From NCBI GenBank assembly GCA_015069295.1, contig SVIW01000004.1, forward strand, positions 60,096 through 124,095: a stretch of DNA of 64,000 nt. The letters run 5' to 3'. The notes beneath the pieces were generated by a model, which did not search any database, had not been told where the DNA came from, and was given only the letters and a program-made list of their open reading frames with translations. Positions 31,755 to 40,776 of the stretch are shown here, one piece after another (positions within the stretch are counted from its first letter, which is position 1; each line of letters opens with the position of its first letter). The DNA is from Clostridiales bacterium. GTDB taxonomy: Bacteria > Bacillota > Clostridia > Christensenellales > Borkfalkiaceae. The position numbers and the translations under genes were made by a program.

Positions 31755-33191
31755 TTATAAGAAAGTAATATCGCTCCACATCATATTGGCGCGTGTGTTG
31801 GCGTCGCGGGTAAAGTATTGCATCGCAACGCATCTCGTTAAGGTTAATTCGTCGGGGTACTGTGCAAAAAGCTGCCGCTTGGTTTGGTTTACGGGTACCG
31901 TAAGGTAATGGTCTTTGCCAAAATAATAACTTACGTCGTACACGGTCGTTTCCGTATCGGTGGGTTTTGCGGTGTACTTGGGCAAGACGTAATTATCGAA
32001 AACGTAATCGTAATAAGGGTCTTGCTCGTCGCTTGTTCCGGCAATACAGCTGGTATAGCCGATATAGTCCATATTTTCCACGGCATTGTCGGGACGGGAG
32101 AGGAAATTGATGAACATCGTCGCCGCTTTTACGTTTTTCGAGCTTTTCGGAATTGCCCAGCCGTCAAACCAGAGATTGGATACCGAATCGGGAATGGAGT
32201 AATGTAAATCGACGGGATTGCTTACGGGTTCGTCTTCAATTTCGCCCGCCGCGTAATCCATAATATATACGCCGTCGCCGCTCCATTGATAATTGACGCT
32301 GATTTTGCCTGCAATCATATCGTTTTTGCCTTCGTCCGTTTCAAAGCCGTACAGATTGCCCGTTATCGATTGCAAAATCTTTTTGACGTCGTTCATCGTC
32401 TTTTCGGACGTGTCGTTCATCATCTTTCCGATTTTCTTTTGATACCCTTGCAAGAGGGAGTCTTTTTGCGTTTCGTATTCTTGCTCGGTGATAAGGGAGT
32501 TTGTATATTGGCTTTCCAGTTCGCTTAACCCCTCGTTATAGGCGGATTTTGCAGCCAAAAGCTCCTTTTCGTAATACATAGCAAGCCCAACGAAATAGGT
32601 GTCGCGGATATTGTTTTTCGCCGTGATTTTATTGGCGTAGGACTTATTTACGAATACGTTCCAGGTAGATACGTCTTCCTCTTTTACGATTTCGGGGTTA
32701 TAAATAAATCCCGTCGTGCCCCACATATAACCCGCGGCGTAAGCCGACCAAGGCTCGTGGATGCTTTCGATTTCGTTTTCCGCAAAAACGCGGGAAATAT
32801 AGGGGGAAACGTGTTTTGCGTAATAATTCGTTTCAATGCTCGCATCGAAGAAAGAATCGGGGAGTTTTTGCAAATATCCCTCGGCGGCAAGCTTCATTAT
32901 CATATATTCGGACGGGCAAACCAAATCGAAGCTATCGCCCATCTTTATCATATTATACAAAGTTTCGTTGTCGTCTGCCGTGCAGTATTCAACGCGAATT
33001 GCCTCGCCCGTTTGTTCTTTATACCAAACCTCGAATTCTCGCAGCAATTCGCTGTCTTCGTCGCCACCTGCGATATATTCTGCCCAATTGGCTACTTTTA
33101 ATACGGGAGTATCGTCAACGTTCAACGCAATAGCAACCGCGCTGCTGGCAACAACTACGCCCGCCAAAGCAATAGCGATTATTTTTTTCAT
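31755..33191 (-). CDS. potD: Spermidine/putrescine-type substrate-binding protein with coiled-coil insertion
   Basis: Position in pot operon; VANWAEYIAGG and SEYMIMKLAAEGYLQKL typical of PotD. Confidence 0.85.
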   Translation of the reverse strand: MKKIIAIALAGVVVASSAVAIALNVDDTPVLKVANWAEYIAGGDEDSELLREFEVWYKEQTGEAIRVEYCTADDNETLYNMIKMGDSFDLVCPSEYMIMKLAAEGYLQKLPDSFFDASIETNYYAKHVSPYISRVFAENEIESIHEPWSAYAAGYMWGTTGFIYNPEIVKEEDVSTWNVFVNKSYANKITAKNNIRDTYFVGLAMYYEKELLAAKSAYNEGLSELESQYTNSLITEQEYETQKDSLLQGYQKKIGKMMNDTSEKTMNDVKKILQSITGNLYGFETDEGKNDMIAGKISVNYQWSGDGVYIMDYAAGEIEDEPVSNPVDLHYSIPDSVSNLWFDGWAIPKSSKNVKAATMFINFLSRPDNAVENMDYIGYTSCIAGTSDEQDPYYDYVFDNYVLPKYTAKPTDTETTVYDVSYYFGKDHYLTVPVNQTKRQLFAQYPDELTLTRCVAMQYFTRDANTRANMMWSDITFL

Positions 33192-33994
33192 TGTTTTTTA
33201 CCTGCCTTTTTATGCGCGATAATATTCATCGTAACGACGGCGATGACGATCAGTAAGAAGATGATAGCCGTAAACGCCCAATAGGACGATTTTATCGTAT
33301 TGACCGTACCGCCTTTGTTTAAGCCGTAGATATGGGTGCTGATGGTTTGGAAGGTGTTCGGCTTTGTGTATGCTGCAATAATATAATCGTCCAAAGAAAG
33401 GGTAATGGACAACAAGAATCCCGTAACGATCCCCGGTAAAATCTGCGGGATAATAACGGAGAAGAGGGCTTTTGCGGGCGTTGCGCCAAGGTCGAGCGCC
33501 GCTTCGTAAAGATTGTTATCCATTTGTTTCAGTTTTGGAATAATCGACAGGACGACGAAGGGGGTGCACAGTACCATTTGCCCGACGATTAAAGGGATAT
33601 AGGTCGATTTAGGAACGTGTATCGCCACGACCAAAAAGGCAAAGGAGATAGCCGTTACGACTTCCGCGTTGATGACGGGAATTTGGTTGATGCTGTTTAA
33701 CAGTTTCGCCGCACGTTTTTTCGAATAGAAAATCCCGATTGCGCCCACCGTACCCAAAATCGTGGACAAAGCGGCAACGACCAAAGCCAAAAAGATCGTC
33801 TGCAACACGATGGGGAAGGGTTGGTTGTCCATATCGAAGAAATAACGGTAATGATCTAAACTGAAACCTTCCCAGCTACTGATAATTTCCGAGGAATTAA
33901 AGCTGTAAACGGTCAAAAGGAGAATGGGGGCGTAGATAAAGAGCAGTACAAGCCCGATAAACAGCCATTTTAACGAAGTTCTTACTTTCTTCAT
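33188..33994 (-). CDS. potC: Spermidine/putrescine ABC transporter permease PotC
   Basis: YEAALDLGATPAKALFSVIIPQILPGIVTGFLL; overlaps potD. Confidence 0.9.
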   Translation of the reverse strand: MKKVRTSLKWLFIGLVLLFIYAPILLLTVYSFNSSEIISSWEGFSLDHYRYFFDMDNQPFPIVLQTIFLALVVAALSTILGTVGAIGIFYSKKRAAKLLNSINQIPVINAEVVTAISFAFLVVAIHVPKSTYIPLIVGQMVLCTPFVVLSIIPKLKQMDNNLYEAALDLGATPAKALFSVIIPQILPGIVTGFLLSITLSLDDYIIAAYTKPNTFQTISTHIYGLNKGGTVNTIKSSYWAFTAIIFLLIVIAVVTMNIIAHKKAGKKQ

Positions 33995-34833
33995 AACGTT
34001 GTCCCCCTTGCGTTTACTTCCGATTCTGCGTCAAATCCGCCCGTTACCCAAGTGATGACGAACATCAAGGTAAGCAAAATCAATGCGGTAACCGAGCCCA
34101 TATTCCAAAGATCGTTTTTAAAGAAATCGTCGATTAACGAGCCTACGATTTTCGTGTGGTTATAGGTCATATAGTTGGAAACGACGTAGTTGGTCATCGA
34201 GGGTAAAAATACCATAGAAACACCGCTCATAATCCCAGCCTTGGAAAGAGGAAGGGTTACCTTTAAAAAGGCTTTTGCGGGCGGTGCGCCTAAATCTTTT
34301 GCCGCTTCGAGATAATGTTTGTCGATTTTGATAATCGTCGTATAGATCGGCATAATCATAAAGGGAAGGAAGTCGTATACCATACCCAATACGGTGTTAA
34401 AGATGTTCCAACCCGGTTTATTGTAAATGCCAATCCAGTCTAACAGTTCTTTCAGTGCGTTGATACGCAAGACGAAGTTTACCCACATAGGCACAATGAA
34501 AAGGAGCAACAAGCCCATTTTGTTTTTCAGTTTGCAGTTTGCGATTATGTAGGCAACGGGATAGGCGATAAGCAGACAGACCAGCGTACTGGTTAGGGAG
34601 ATAAAAAAGCTTTGCACGAAGGTTTTAAAACGTGCCGTTTGAAAAAAGGAATCTCCGCCGCTTCCGCTAAAAAAGATACGGATATTATCCCACGTAAACG
34701 CGCCGTCTGCGTCGGTGAAAGCGTAATAAACGATAATAAGCAGGGGTATGACCACGAAAATGGCAAGAAACACCGCGTAGGGGATTGCCAAGAGTTTTCG
34801 GGAGAACCGCAATTTTAAGCGCGATTTTGCCAT
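33991..34833 (-). CDS. potB: Spermidine/putrescine ABC transporter permease PotB
   Basis: LEAAKDLGAPPAKAFLKVTLPLSKAGIMSG. Confidence 0.9.
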   Translation of the reverse strand: MAKSRLKLRFSRKLLAIPYAVFLAIFVVIPLLIIVYYAFTDADGAFTWDNIRIFFSGSGGDSFFQTARFKTFVQSFFISLTSTLVCLLIAYPVAYIIANCKLKNKMGLLLLFIVPMWVNFVLRINALKELLDWIGIYNKPGWNIFNTVLGMVYDFLPFMIMPIYTTIIKIDKHYLEAAKDLGAPPAKAFLKVTLPLSKAGIMSGVSMVFLPSMTNYVVSNYMTYNHTKIVGSLIDDFFKNDLWNMGSVTALILLTLMFVITWVTGGFDAESEVNARGTTL

Positions 34834-36356
34834 TATTTCGTACCCTCCGCAATCTTCAAGGTCAAACGGATCTTGTCTTTTGGAATACTCAAGCTTACGA
34901 GGTCGTTTTCATTCCAAAGGTCTTCGCAGGCAAGCACGTAATCTTCTTCGTTTTCCGTACGGACGATATAGCGGTAATATTCGCTCTTATAAATCAAGGA
35001 AATAATATTCCCGCGCGCGCCGCCTTCGTCGAGGTTATCGCTCATCGTAATATCGTGTAAACCGACTTCGACGTTGACCTCGGTATCGGTAAGGTCTAAT
35101 TTTTCGCCTTTTGCCGTAATAAGATAGCCTTCTTCGTCCAAATGGCTGCCCGGGTACAGTTGGGTAACGTCGCATTCGAATTCGCCGTCGCCAAATTCGA
35201 CGGTATTGCGTTTGGTGATAACGCCCGAGAATTTATTGACGCGGAAAATCTTTTTCATAACGTGGATACCGTCGGGGTTTACGCAGAGCCCGACTTTTTC
35301 CCCGACTTGCGGAGCGGAGGTGCTTTGAATTTCAATTTCGTATCTGCCGCATTGTACGAGGATTTGATAATGGATTCCCTTAAAGACGACGGAGGTAACT
35401 TTGCCCTTTAAAGTACCGCTTTCGGGGTCGGTAATGATAACGTCTTCGGGACGCACGACGACGTCTACGGGCTCGTCTTTTTCGAAACCGCCGTCAAGGC
35501 AGGTAAACGCCTTGCCGCAGAAACGAACCTGACCGTCTTTGGGCATAACCCCCGTGAAGATATTGCTTTCCCCGATGAAGTCGGCAACGAAAGTGTTTTT
35601 CGGCTCGTTATAGATGGATTCGGGAGTACCGATTTGCTGAATCGAACCGTCGGACATAACGACGATGGTGTCAGACATCGTCAAGGCTTCTTCCTGGTCG
35701 TGCGTTACGTAGATGAAAGTGATGCCAAGACGTTTGTGCATCGCTTTCAATTCGAGTTGCATTTCCTTGCGCATTTTCAAATCGAGGGCACCCAGGGGCT
35801 CGTCTAACAGCAAAATTTCGGGTTCGTTGACAATGGCGCGCGCAATGGCGATACGCTGCTGCTGACCGCCTGACAAAGTAGAAATGCTGCGTTTTTCAAA
35901 GCCGGCAAGGTCTACGATTTCCAACGCCTTGTTTACTTTCTCCGCGATAATTTCTTTAGGGAGTTTTTTATACTTGATTTTCGTTCTGCCTTTTTTATCG
36001 ACAATCGTGGTTTCCACGCGCTTTAATTTTAAACCGAACGCAACGTTTTCAAAGACGTTGAGGTGGGGGAAAAGCGCGTATTTTTGAAAGACGGTATTGA
36101 CCGGGCGACGGTTGGGGGGCAAAACGCTGATATCCTCGCCGTTTAATAAAATTTTACCGCTGGTGGGGATTTCAAAACCCGCAATCATACGCAAGGTGGT
36201 CGTTTTTCCGCAGCCGGACGGGCCGAGGAAGGTAACGAATTCGCCTTTTCGTACGTAAAAATTGATATTTTCCACAACGGTTACGCCGTCAAATTCTTTG
36301 CTAACGTTGACAAGCTCTATGATATGATTGGATTTCTTTTCTTTCTTCGTTTCCAT
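34833..36356 (-). CDS. potA: Spermidine/putrescine ABC transporter ATP-binding protein with extended C-terminus
   Basis: GPSGCGKTTTLRMIAGFE, LSGGQQQRIAIARA, LLDEPLGALD; TOBE-like C-terminal region. Confidence 0.92.
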   Translation of the reverse strand: METKKEKKSNHIIELVNVSKEFDGVTVVENINFYVRKGEFVTFLGPSGCGKTTTLRMIAGFEIPTSGKILLNGEDISVLPPNRRPVNTVFQKYALFPHLNVFENVAFGLKLKRVETTIVDKKGRTKIKYKKLPKEIIAEKVNKALEIVDLAGFEKRSISTLSGGQQQRIAIARAIVNEPEILLLDEPLGALDLKMRKEMQLELKAMHKRLGITFIYVTHDQEEALTMSDTIVVMSDGSIQQIGTPESIYNEPKNTFVADFIGESNIFTGVMPKDGQVRFCGKAFTCLDGGFEKDEPVDVVVRPEDVIITDPESGTLKGKVTSVVFKGIHYQILVQCGRYEIEIQSTSAPQVGEKVGLCVNPDGIHVMKKIFRVNKFSGVITKRNTVEFGDGEFECDVTQLYPGSHLDEEGYLITAKGEKLDLTDTEVNVEVGLHDITMSDNLDEGGARGNIISLIYKSEYYRYIVRTENEEDYVLACEDLWNENDLVSLSIPKDKIRLTLKIAEGTK

Positions 36357-36404
36357 ATCCGTATTCTCCGAAAAATGTTTTATCTGTGGTATAAGGGTGG
36401 GGGA

Positions 36405-36938
36405 TTAAAAATTGGGCGGCGTGGAAATCCATAGGAAGCGCGCCTTGCCTTTCCCTTTATTGATGATGCAGTGCGGTTTGTTGGCGGGGTAATAAAACGC
36501 CTCGCCCTTTTTACAAAGATGATGTTTGTTCCCCAGTTCGATTGCGATTTTTCCTTCCAAAACGTAACCGAATTCTTCGCCTTCGTGCGGAATATCACCG
36601 GCTGTGGAAACGCCTTCCGTCAATTCCACGAGAATGGGCTCCATCATATTCTTCTGTGCGTTTGGGATTAACCAGTTTAAAATAACGCCGTCCGAATCCT
36701 TTTCAATAAACTCGTTTTTCGAAAAAACGACTTTTTCTTCCGTTTCCTCACGGAAAAATTCAGATAAATTGCTGCCTAAGGCGGATAAAATATCCGTCAA
36801 AGTCGCAATCGAAGGGCTGTTTAACTCGTTTTCCAGTTGCGAAATATACCCTTTCGTCAATTCGCAGCGGTCGGCAAGCTCTTCTTGCGTCAATCCTTTT
36901 TGATTTCGCATTCGTCGTATTTTTTTACCGATGTCCAT
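36405..36938 (-). CDS. XRE-family regulator with cupin domain (PuuR-like)
   Basis: N-terminal HTH (KGLTQEELADRCELTKGYISQLENE), C-terminal cupin; upstream of potABCD. Confidence 0.88.
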   Translation of the reverse strand: MDIGKKIRRMRNQKGLTQEELADRCELTKGYISQLENELNSPSIATLTDILSALGSNLSEFFREETEEKVVFSKNEFIEKDSDGVILNWLIPNAQKNMMEPILVELTEGVSTAGDIPHEGEEFGYVLEGKIAIELGNKHHLCKKGEAFYYPANKPHCIINKGKGKARFLWISTPPNF

Positions 36939-36970
36939 AAATCCCTCCCAAACCGTCTTTTTTGCGGTTG

Positions 36971-36992
36971 AAGTTTAGTAAAAGTAAACTTT
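36971..36992. repeat. Candidate operator copy 1
   Basis: AAGTTTAGTAAAAGTAAACTTT, imperfect palindrome. Confidence 0.65.
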
Positions 36993-37040
36993 TTGCTTTG
37001 TTTTACCAATCCTTCGTTTGGTTTGCTTAAAATAAACGAA

Positions 37041-37062
37041 AAGTTTAGTGAAAATAAACTTT
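37041..37062. repeat. Candidate operator copy 2
   Basis: AAGTTTAGTGAAAATAAACTTT, 20/22 identical to copy 1, 70 bp apart. Confidence 0.65.
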
Positions 37063-37074
37063 CTTACGTAATGT

Positions 37075-37103
37075 ATTATATTTAAAATAGAGGAAGATGT
37101 CAA
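37075..37103 (-). promoter_or_regulatory. Sigma-A promoter of the PuuR-like/pot operon
   Basis: TTGACA-N17-TATAAT on the minus strand. Confidence 0.8.
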
Positions 37104-37263
37104 ACGTTTATAGGGGATTTTTATAATATTTTTATAATAAGGAAAGAGAAAAAATCGGACGCGGTGGGGCGCCCGATTTTTAACGGATTTATAACAACGA
37201 AAAAAGGGGTCTACCAAGCGGCAGACCCTCATATTATAATATGCGAATATTATAAAACAGGTT

Positions 37264-37527
37264 TTAGTTTAACGCAGCAAGTTTCTTTGCAAGCTTTGCC
37301 TTTCTGTTGTTTGCGTTATTCTTATGAAGAACACCCTTCGTAACAGCGCCGTCGATAGCGGAAACGGTTTCAGGGTAAAGTTTTACTGCGGTTTCCTTGT
37401 CGCCTGCTTCAACAGCAGTAAGGAATTTCTTTACCTGCGTTTTCAACGCGGATTTAACGGCTTTGTTTCTCATGGTCTTCTTTTCGATAACCAAAACTCT
37501 TTTCTTTGCGGATTTAATATTAGGCAT
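37264..37527 (-). CDS. rpsT: 30S ribosomal protein S20
   Basis: MPNIKSAKKRVLVIEKKTMRNKAVKSALKT. Confidence 0.97.
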   Translation of the reverse strand: MPNIKSAKKRVLVIEKKTMRNKAVKSALKTQVKKFLTAVEAGDKETAVKLYPETVSAIDGAVTKGVLHKNNANNRKAKLAKKLAALN

Positions 37528-37675
37528 AACAGTCTCCTTATTTTTTCCAATTTTTCTTAATCAATACAATTGCGTAGACTATTTTAGCATAATTTTCTTT
37601 GAAAGTAAACTGTTTTGCAGGGAAAAAACACGAAAAAGCAAAAAAAATTTAAAAATTTAAAGTTTGGGAGATATT

Positions 37676-38527
37676 ATGTCAATACCGAAAGGCGGGGTAG
37701 GTTTTTTTGATAGCGGAATCGGCGGATTGACCGTTCTTTCAGCGTGTCGAAAAGTGTTGCCTAAAGAGGTTTTTTACTATCTTGGAGATAACGGACACGC
37801 GCCCTACGGCAATTTAAAAGAAGAAGAAATTATGCGCTACGTGCGTAAGGCGATGGAAAAATTCGTCCGTTTGCAAGCAAGGGCGGTGGTAATCGCCTGC
37901 AACACGGCAACCGCCGTCTGTATTGAAAAATTGCGTCAAGAATATCTCTTCCCGATTATCGGCGCCGAACCAGCGGTATTTGCCGCAGCAAAAAAAGGGG
38001 GCGAGATATTGGTTTTGACGACGCGGGCGACGTATAACAGTCCTCGTTTCCAAGCCCTTTGCGTGCGGGCGGGGGAAAGCTTTCCGAACTCGCTCGTAAA
38101 ACCTATTCCTTGCGACGTGTTGGCTGGAACGATTGAAAAATGCTTATTGGAAAAGGATTTCGATTTTACCCTTTTACTCCCCAAAGGCAAGCCCAACGGC
38201 GTGGTGTTAGGATGTACGCATTACGTATATATAGAAGAAGTCGTGAAACGCTATTACGGCTGCGAGGTTTACCACGGCAACGAGGGGATTGCCAACCGAT
38301 TGCGCGCCGTTTTAAAAAAAGGGGTCGAGGGGGCGGATTTTTATAAAAAACAGGGAGAAACAACCACCGATATCCACGGCGGGAATTTTTCGAAAAAAAA
38401 GGGGCTTTTTTGGAAGAAAAAGGCTGTAAAAAAAGAAAAAAACTCCTTTTTTGAAAATATCTACTTCCTCGGAAAATACGGAAAAATCAACAAAAAACGA
38501 CACAAACAAATGTTCGTTCCCAAATAA
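37676..38527 (+). CDS. murI: Glutamate racemase
   Basis: VGFFDSGIGGLTVL, VIACNTATAV, LGCTHYV. Confidence 0.95.
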   Translation: MSIPKGGVGFFDSGIGGLTVLSACRKVLPKEVFYYLGDNGHAPYGNLKEEEIMRYVRKAMEKFVRLQARAVVIACNTATAVCIEKLRQEYLFPIIGAEPAVFAAAKKGGEILVLTTRATYNSPRFQALCVRAGESFPNSLVKPIPCDVLAGTIEKCLLEKDFDFTLLLPKGKPNGVVLGCTHYVYIEEVVKRYYGCEVYHGNEGIANRLRAVLKKGVEGADFYKKQGETTTDIHGGNFSKKKGLFWKKKAVKKEKNSFFENIYFLGKYGKINKKRHKQMFVPK

Positions 38528-38613
38528 ACGGCGAAAGAAGGACGGATTTGGTCGCTCTGTGGTTAAAAATCCCAAAAAAATTAAAAAATTAACAAAAAAC
38601 TTTTGAAAAACAC

Positions 38614-38642
38614 TTGACAATGGTTAAAAGTGGTTGTATAAT
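38614..38642 (+). promoter_or_regulatory. Sigma-A promoter of mraZ / dcw cluster
   Basis: TTGACA-N17-TATAAT with TGGTT repeats in the spacer. Confidence 0.85.
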
Positions 38643-38700
38643 AAAGTTAAACATTTCCATAAAGGGTGGAAGTGGGAAAAAGCAAGGAGGTAAGACGACA

Positions 38701-39126
38701 ATGTTTAAAGGCATGTTCGAACATCAGTTAGACGATAAAAACCGCTTGCGTATTCCCTCCAAGTTTAAAAAAGAGCTCACGGGGGAAAACGGGGAAAGAT
38801 CGTACAGCTTTTTCAGGGGTATGAACCGTTGTATCTGCGTGATGGCGGACGAGGATTTGGACGACGCGATTGCTTCGATATCCGAAGAGGGGATTTCCGA
38901 ATCCAATCACGCGTCGGCAATGTTTTTCAGCAGTATCTTTTCTGCCGAGGAAGACGCGCAAGGCAGGGTGGTCTTGCCCGCGGCGTTAAAACGAATGGCA
39001 GGGATACAAAAAGAAATCGTTACGATTGGTAGAGGAAAGCGACTGGAAATTTGGTCGGCTGAAAAATACTACGAATATATCGACGGCGTGGATTACGACG
39101 CGGCGTTAAAAGAATTGGGGATTTAA
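38701..39126 (+). CDS. mraZ: Transcriptional regulator MraZ
   Basis: MFKGMFEHQLDDKNRLRIPSKFK; second motif DAQGRVVLPAALK. Confidence 0.95.
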   Translation: MFKGMFEHQLDDKNRLRIPSKFKKELTGENGERSYSFFRGMNRCICVMADEDLDDAIASISEEGISESNHASAMFFSSIFSAEEDAQGRVVLPAALKRMAGIQKEIVTIGRGKRLEIWSAEKYYEYIDGVDYDAALKELGI

Positions 39127-39129
39127 CAA

Positions 39130-40068
39130 ATGTTAGAATTTTCGCACAAACCCGTTATGCCGGAAGAATGTATGGACTCTCTCGTCTTAAAAGACGGCGG
39201 CGTTTATTTCGACGGTACGGTCGGTGGGGGCGGACATTCTTACGAGATTTTAAAAAGAACCTCGCCAAGCGGCAGACTGATAGCGACCGACCTCGACGAC
39301 GAGGCGATTGCGGCGGCAAGCAGCCGGCTTAGCGAATTTAGCGGAAGATTTGAAATCTACAAATCCAATTATAAAGATTTTGAAATCGTCTTTCAACGGG
39401 CGGGAATTGATAAAATAGACGGAGCCTTGCTCGATTTTGGGGTTTCCTCCCATCAGATTGACGACGAAGAGCGGGGTTTCACCTACCGAAAAGCGGACGC
39501 ACCGCTGGATATGCGTATGAATACGTCGGCGTATTTGACGGCAGAAATCGTATTAAATACCTATCCTGAAAGCGAAATTGCAAGAATATTGAAAACTTAC
39601 GGCGAGGAGACGTTTGCAAAGCAAATTGCCAGAAACGTCGTGAAATACAGAGAAAAGAAACCGTTAAAAACGTCGGGGGAATTTGCGGAGATTATTAAAA
39701 ACAGTATTCCTGCAAAATTCCGTTACGGCGCACCGTGCGAAAGAAAGAGTTTTCAAGCGCTCAGGATAGAGGTAAACGGCGAGCTTGACGGTTTGTACGA
39801 TTTGGTCTTGTCTTTGACGAGACGGTTAAAAAAAGGGGGGCGTATCGCCATTTTGACCTTCCATTCGTTGGAGGACAGAATTGTGAAAGAGGCGTTTAGA
39901 CAATTAGAATCGCCTTGTACCTGCCCCGGGAATTTTCCCGTTTGCGTATGCGGGAAAAAACCGGAAATCAAGATTATTACGAAAAAGCCGATTACGGCAA
40001 CGAAAGAAGAGCTCGAATACAATTCGAGAAGCAAGTGCGCGAAATTAAGAGTTGCGGAAAAGATTTAG
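39130..40068 (+). CDS. rsmH: 16S rRNA (cytosine1402-N4)-methyltransferase
   Basis: HKPVMPEECMDSL, DGTVGGGGHS, LDFGVSSHQID, ILTFHSLEDRIVK. Confidence 0.97.
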   Translation: MLEFSHKPVMPEECMDSLVLKDGGVYFDGTVGGGGHSYEILKRTSPSGRLIATDLDDEAIAAASSRLSEFSGRFEIYKSNYKDFEIVFQRAGIDKIDGALLDFGVSSHQIDDEERGFTYRKADAPLDMRMNTSAYLTAEIVLNTYPESEIARILKTYGEETFAKQIARNVVKYREKKPLKTSGEFAEIIKNSIPAKFRYGAPCERKSFQALRIEVNGELDGLYDLVLSLTRRLKKGGRIAILTFHSLEDRIVKEAFRQLESPCTCPGNFPVCVCGKKPEIKIITKKPITATKEELEYNSRSKCAKLRVAEKI

Positions 40069-40128
40069 CCGCAGGAGATAAGGAAATAGGGAAATCTTAG
40101 GAAAAACGGGGATACGGAGGAGCTGAAA

Positions 40129-40761
40129 ATGGAATCGGTACGCGAACGGCAAACGATTGAATTGACGAATGCAGAGTTGGAAGCGCAAAGACATAACGCT
40201 ATGATTAAAGAGCGTTACCGCCTTTTAAAAGACGCAGAGGAAACCCAGTTTGCAAACAGTCAACGCGTTTTTTCTGCGCAACCCACCGTTTCCGTCGTAG
40301 AAGAAACCGTTTACGCGGCTCCCACGGTAGAGAATACGCCCGTTGTAGAGCAGATTCCGCAGGTTACCGAATTTTTGCGTGAAAAGCTTAACAGCAGCGT
40401 GTTTACGGCAGAAAAATTCGAGGCGTTGCAGGAAAAAGCGGCGACGGTTGCGCCTACTTACGTTGCGCCCGTTGTGCAACGCGAAAGGGCAATCGCCAAG
40501 GAAGAAAGCTACGGGTTGACTCCGCTTGCAAAGGTTTTGATGGCGGTTGCTACGTTCGTTATTTTGGCGATGTTGGCGTTGATTGGCGTAAATTCGGCGA
40601 TTCTCAGACAAAAAACCGTACGTCTTCAAAATATTGAAGAGGAAACGCAGCAGTTGCAAGAAGAATACGCACGCATTATGGCAAGAGTACAAGAGATTAC
40701 GTCGGAAGAATCGATTCTTGCTTGGGCGGAAGAAAACGGCGTATTGGGTATGGTATCATAA
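40129..40761 (+). CDS. FtsL-like cell-division protein with long cytoplasmic N-terminus
   Basis: Single TM followed by coiled coil, between rsmH and the PBP gene. Confidence 0.65.
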   Translation: MESVRERQTIELTNAELEAQRHNAMIKERYRLLKDAEETQFANSQRVFSAQPTVSVVEETVYAAPTVENTPVVEQIPQVTEFLREKLNSSVFTAEKFEALQEKAATVAPTYVAPVVQRERAIAKEESYGLTPLAKVLMAVATFVILAMLALIGVNSAILRQKTVRLQNIEEETQQLQEEYARIMARVQEITSEESILAWAEENGVLGMVS

Positions 40762-40776
40762 AAGTTTAGGAGAACG

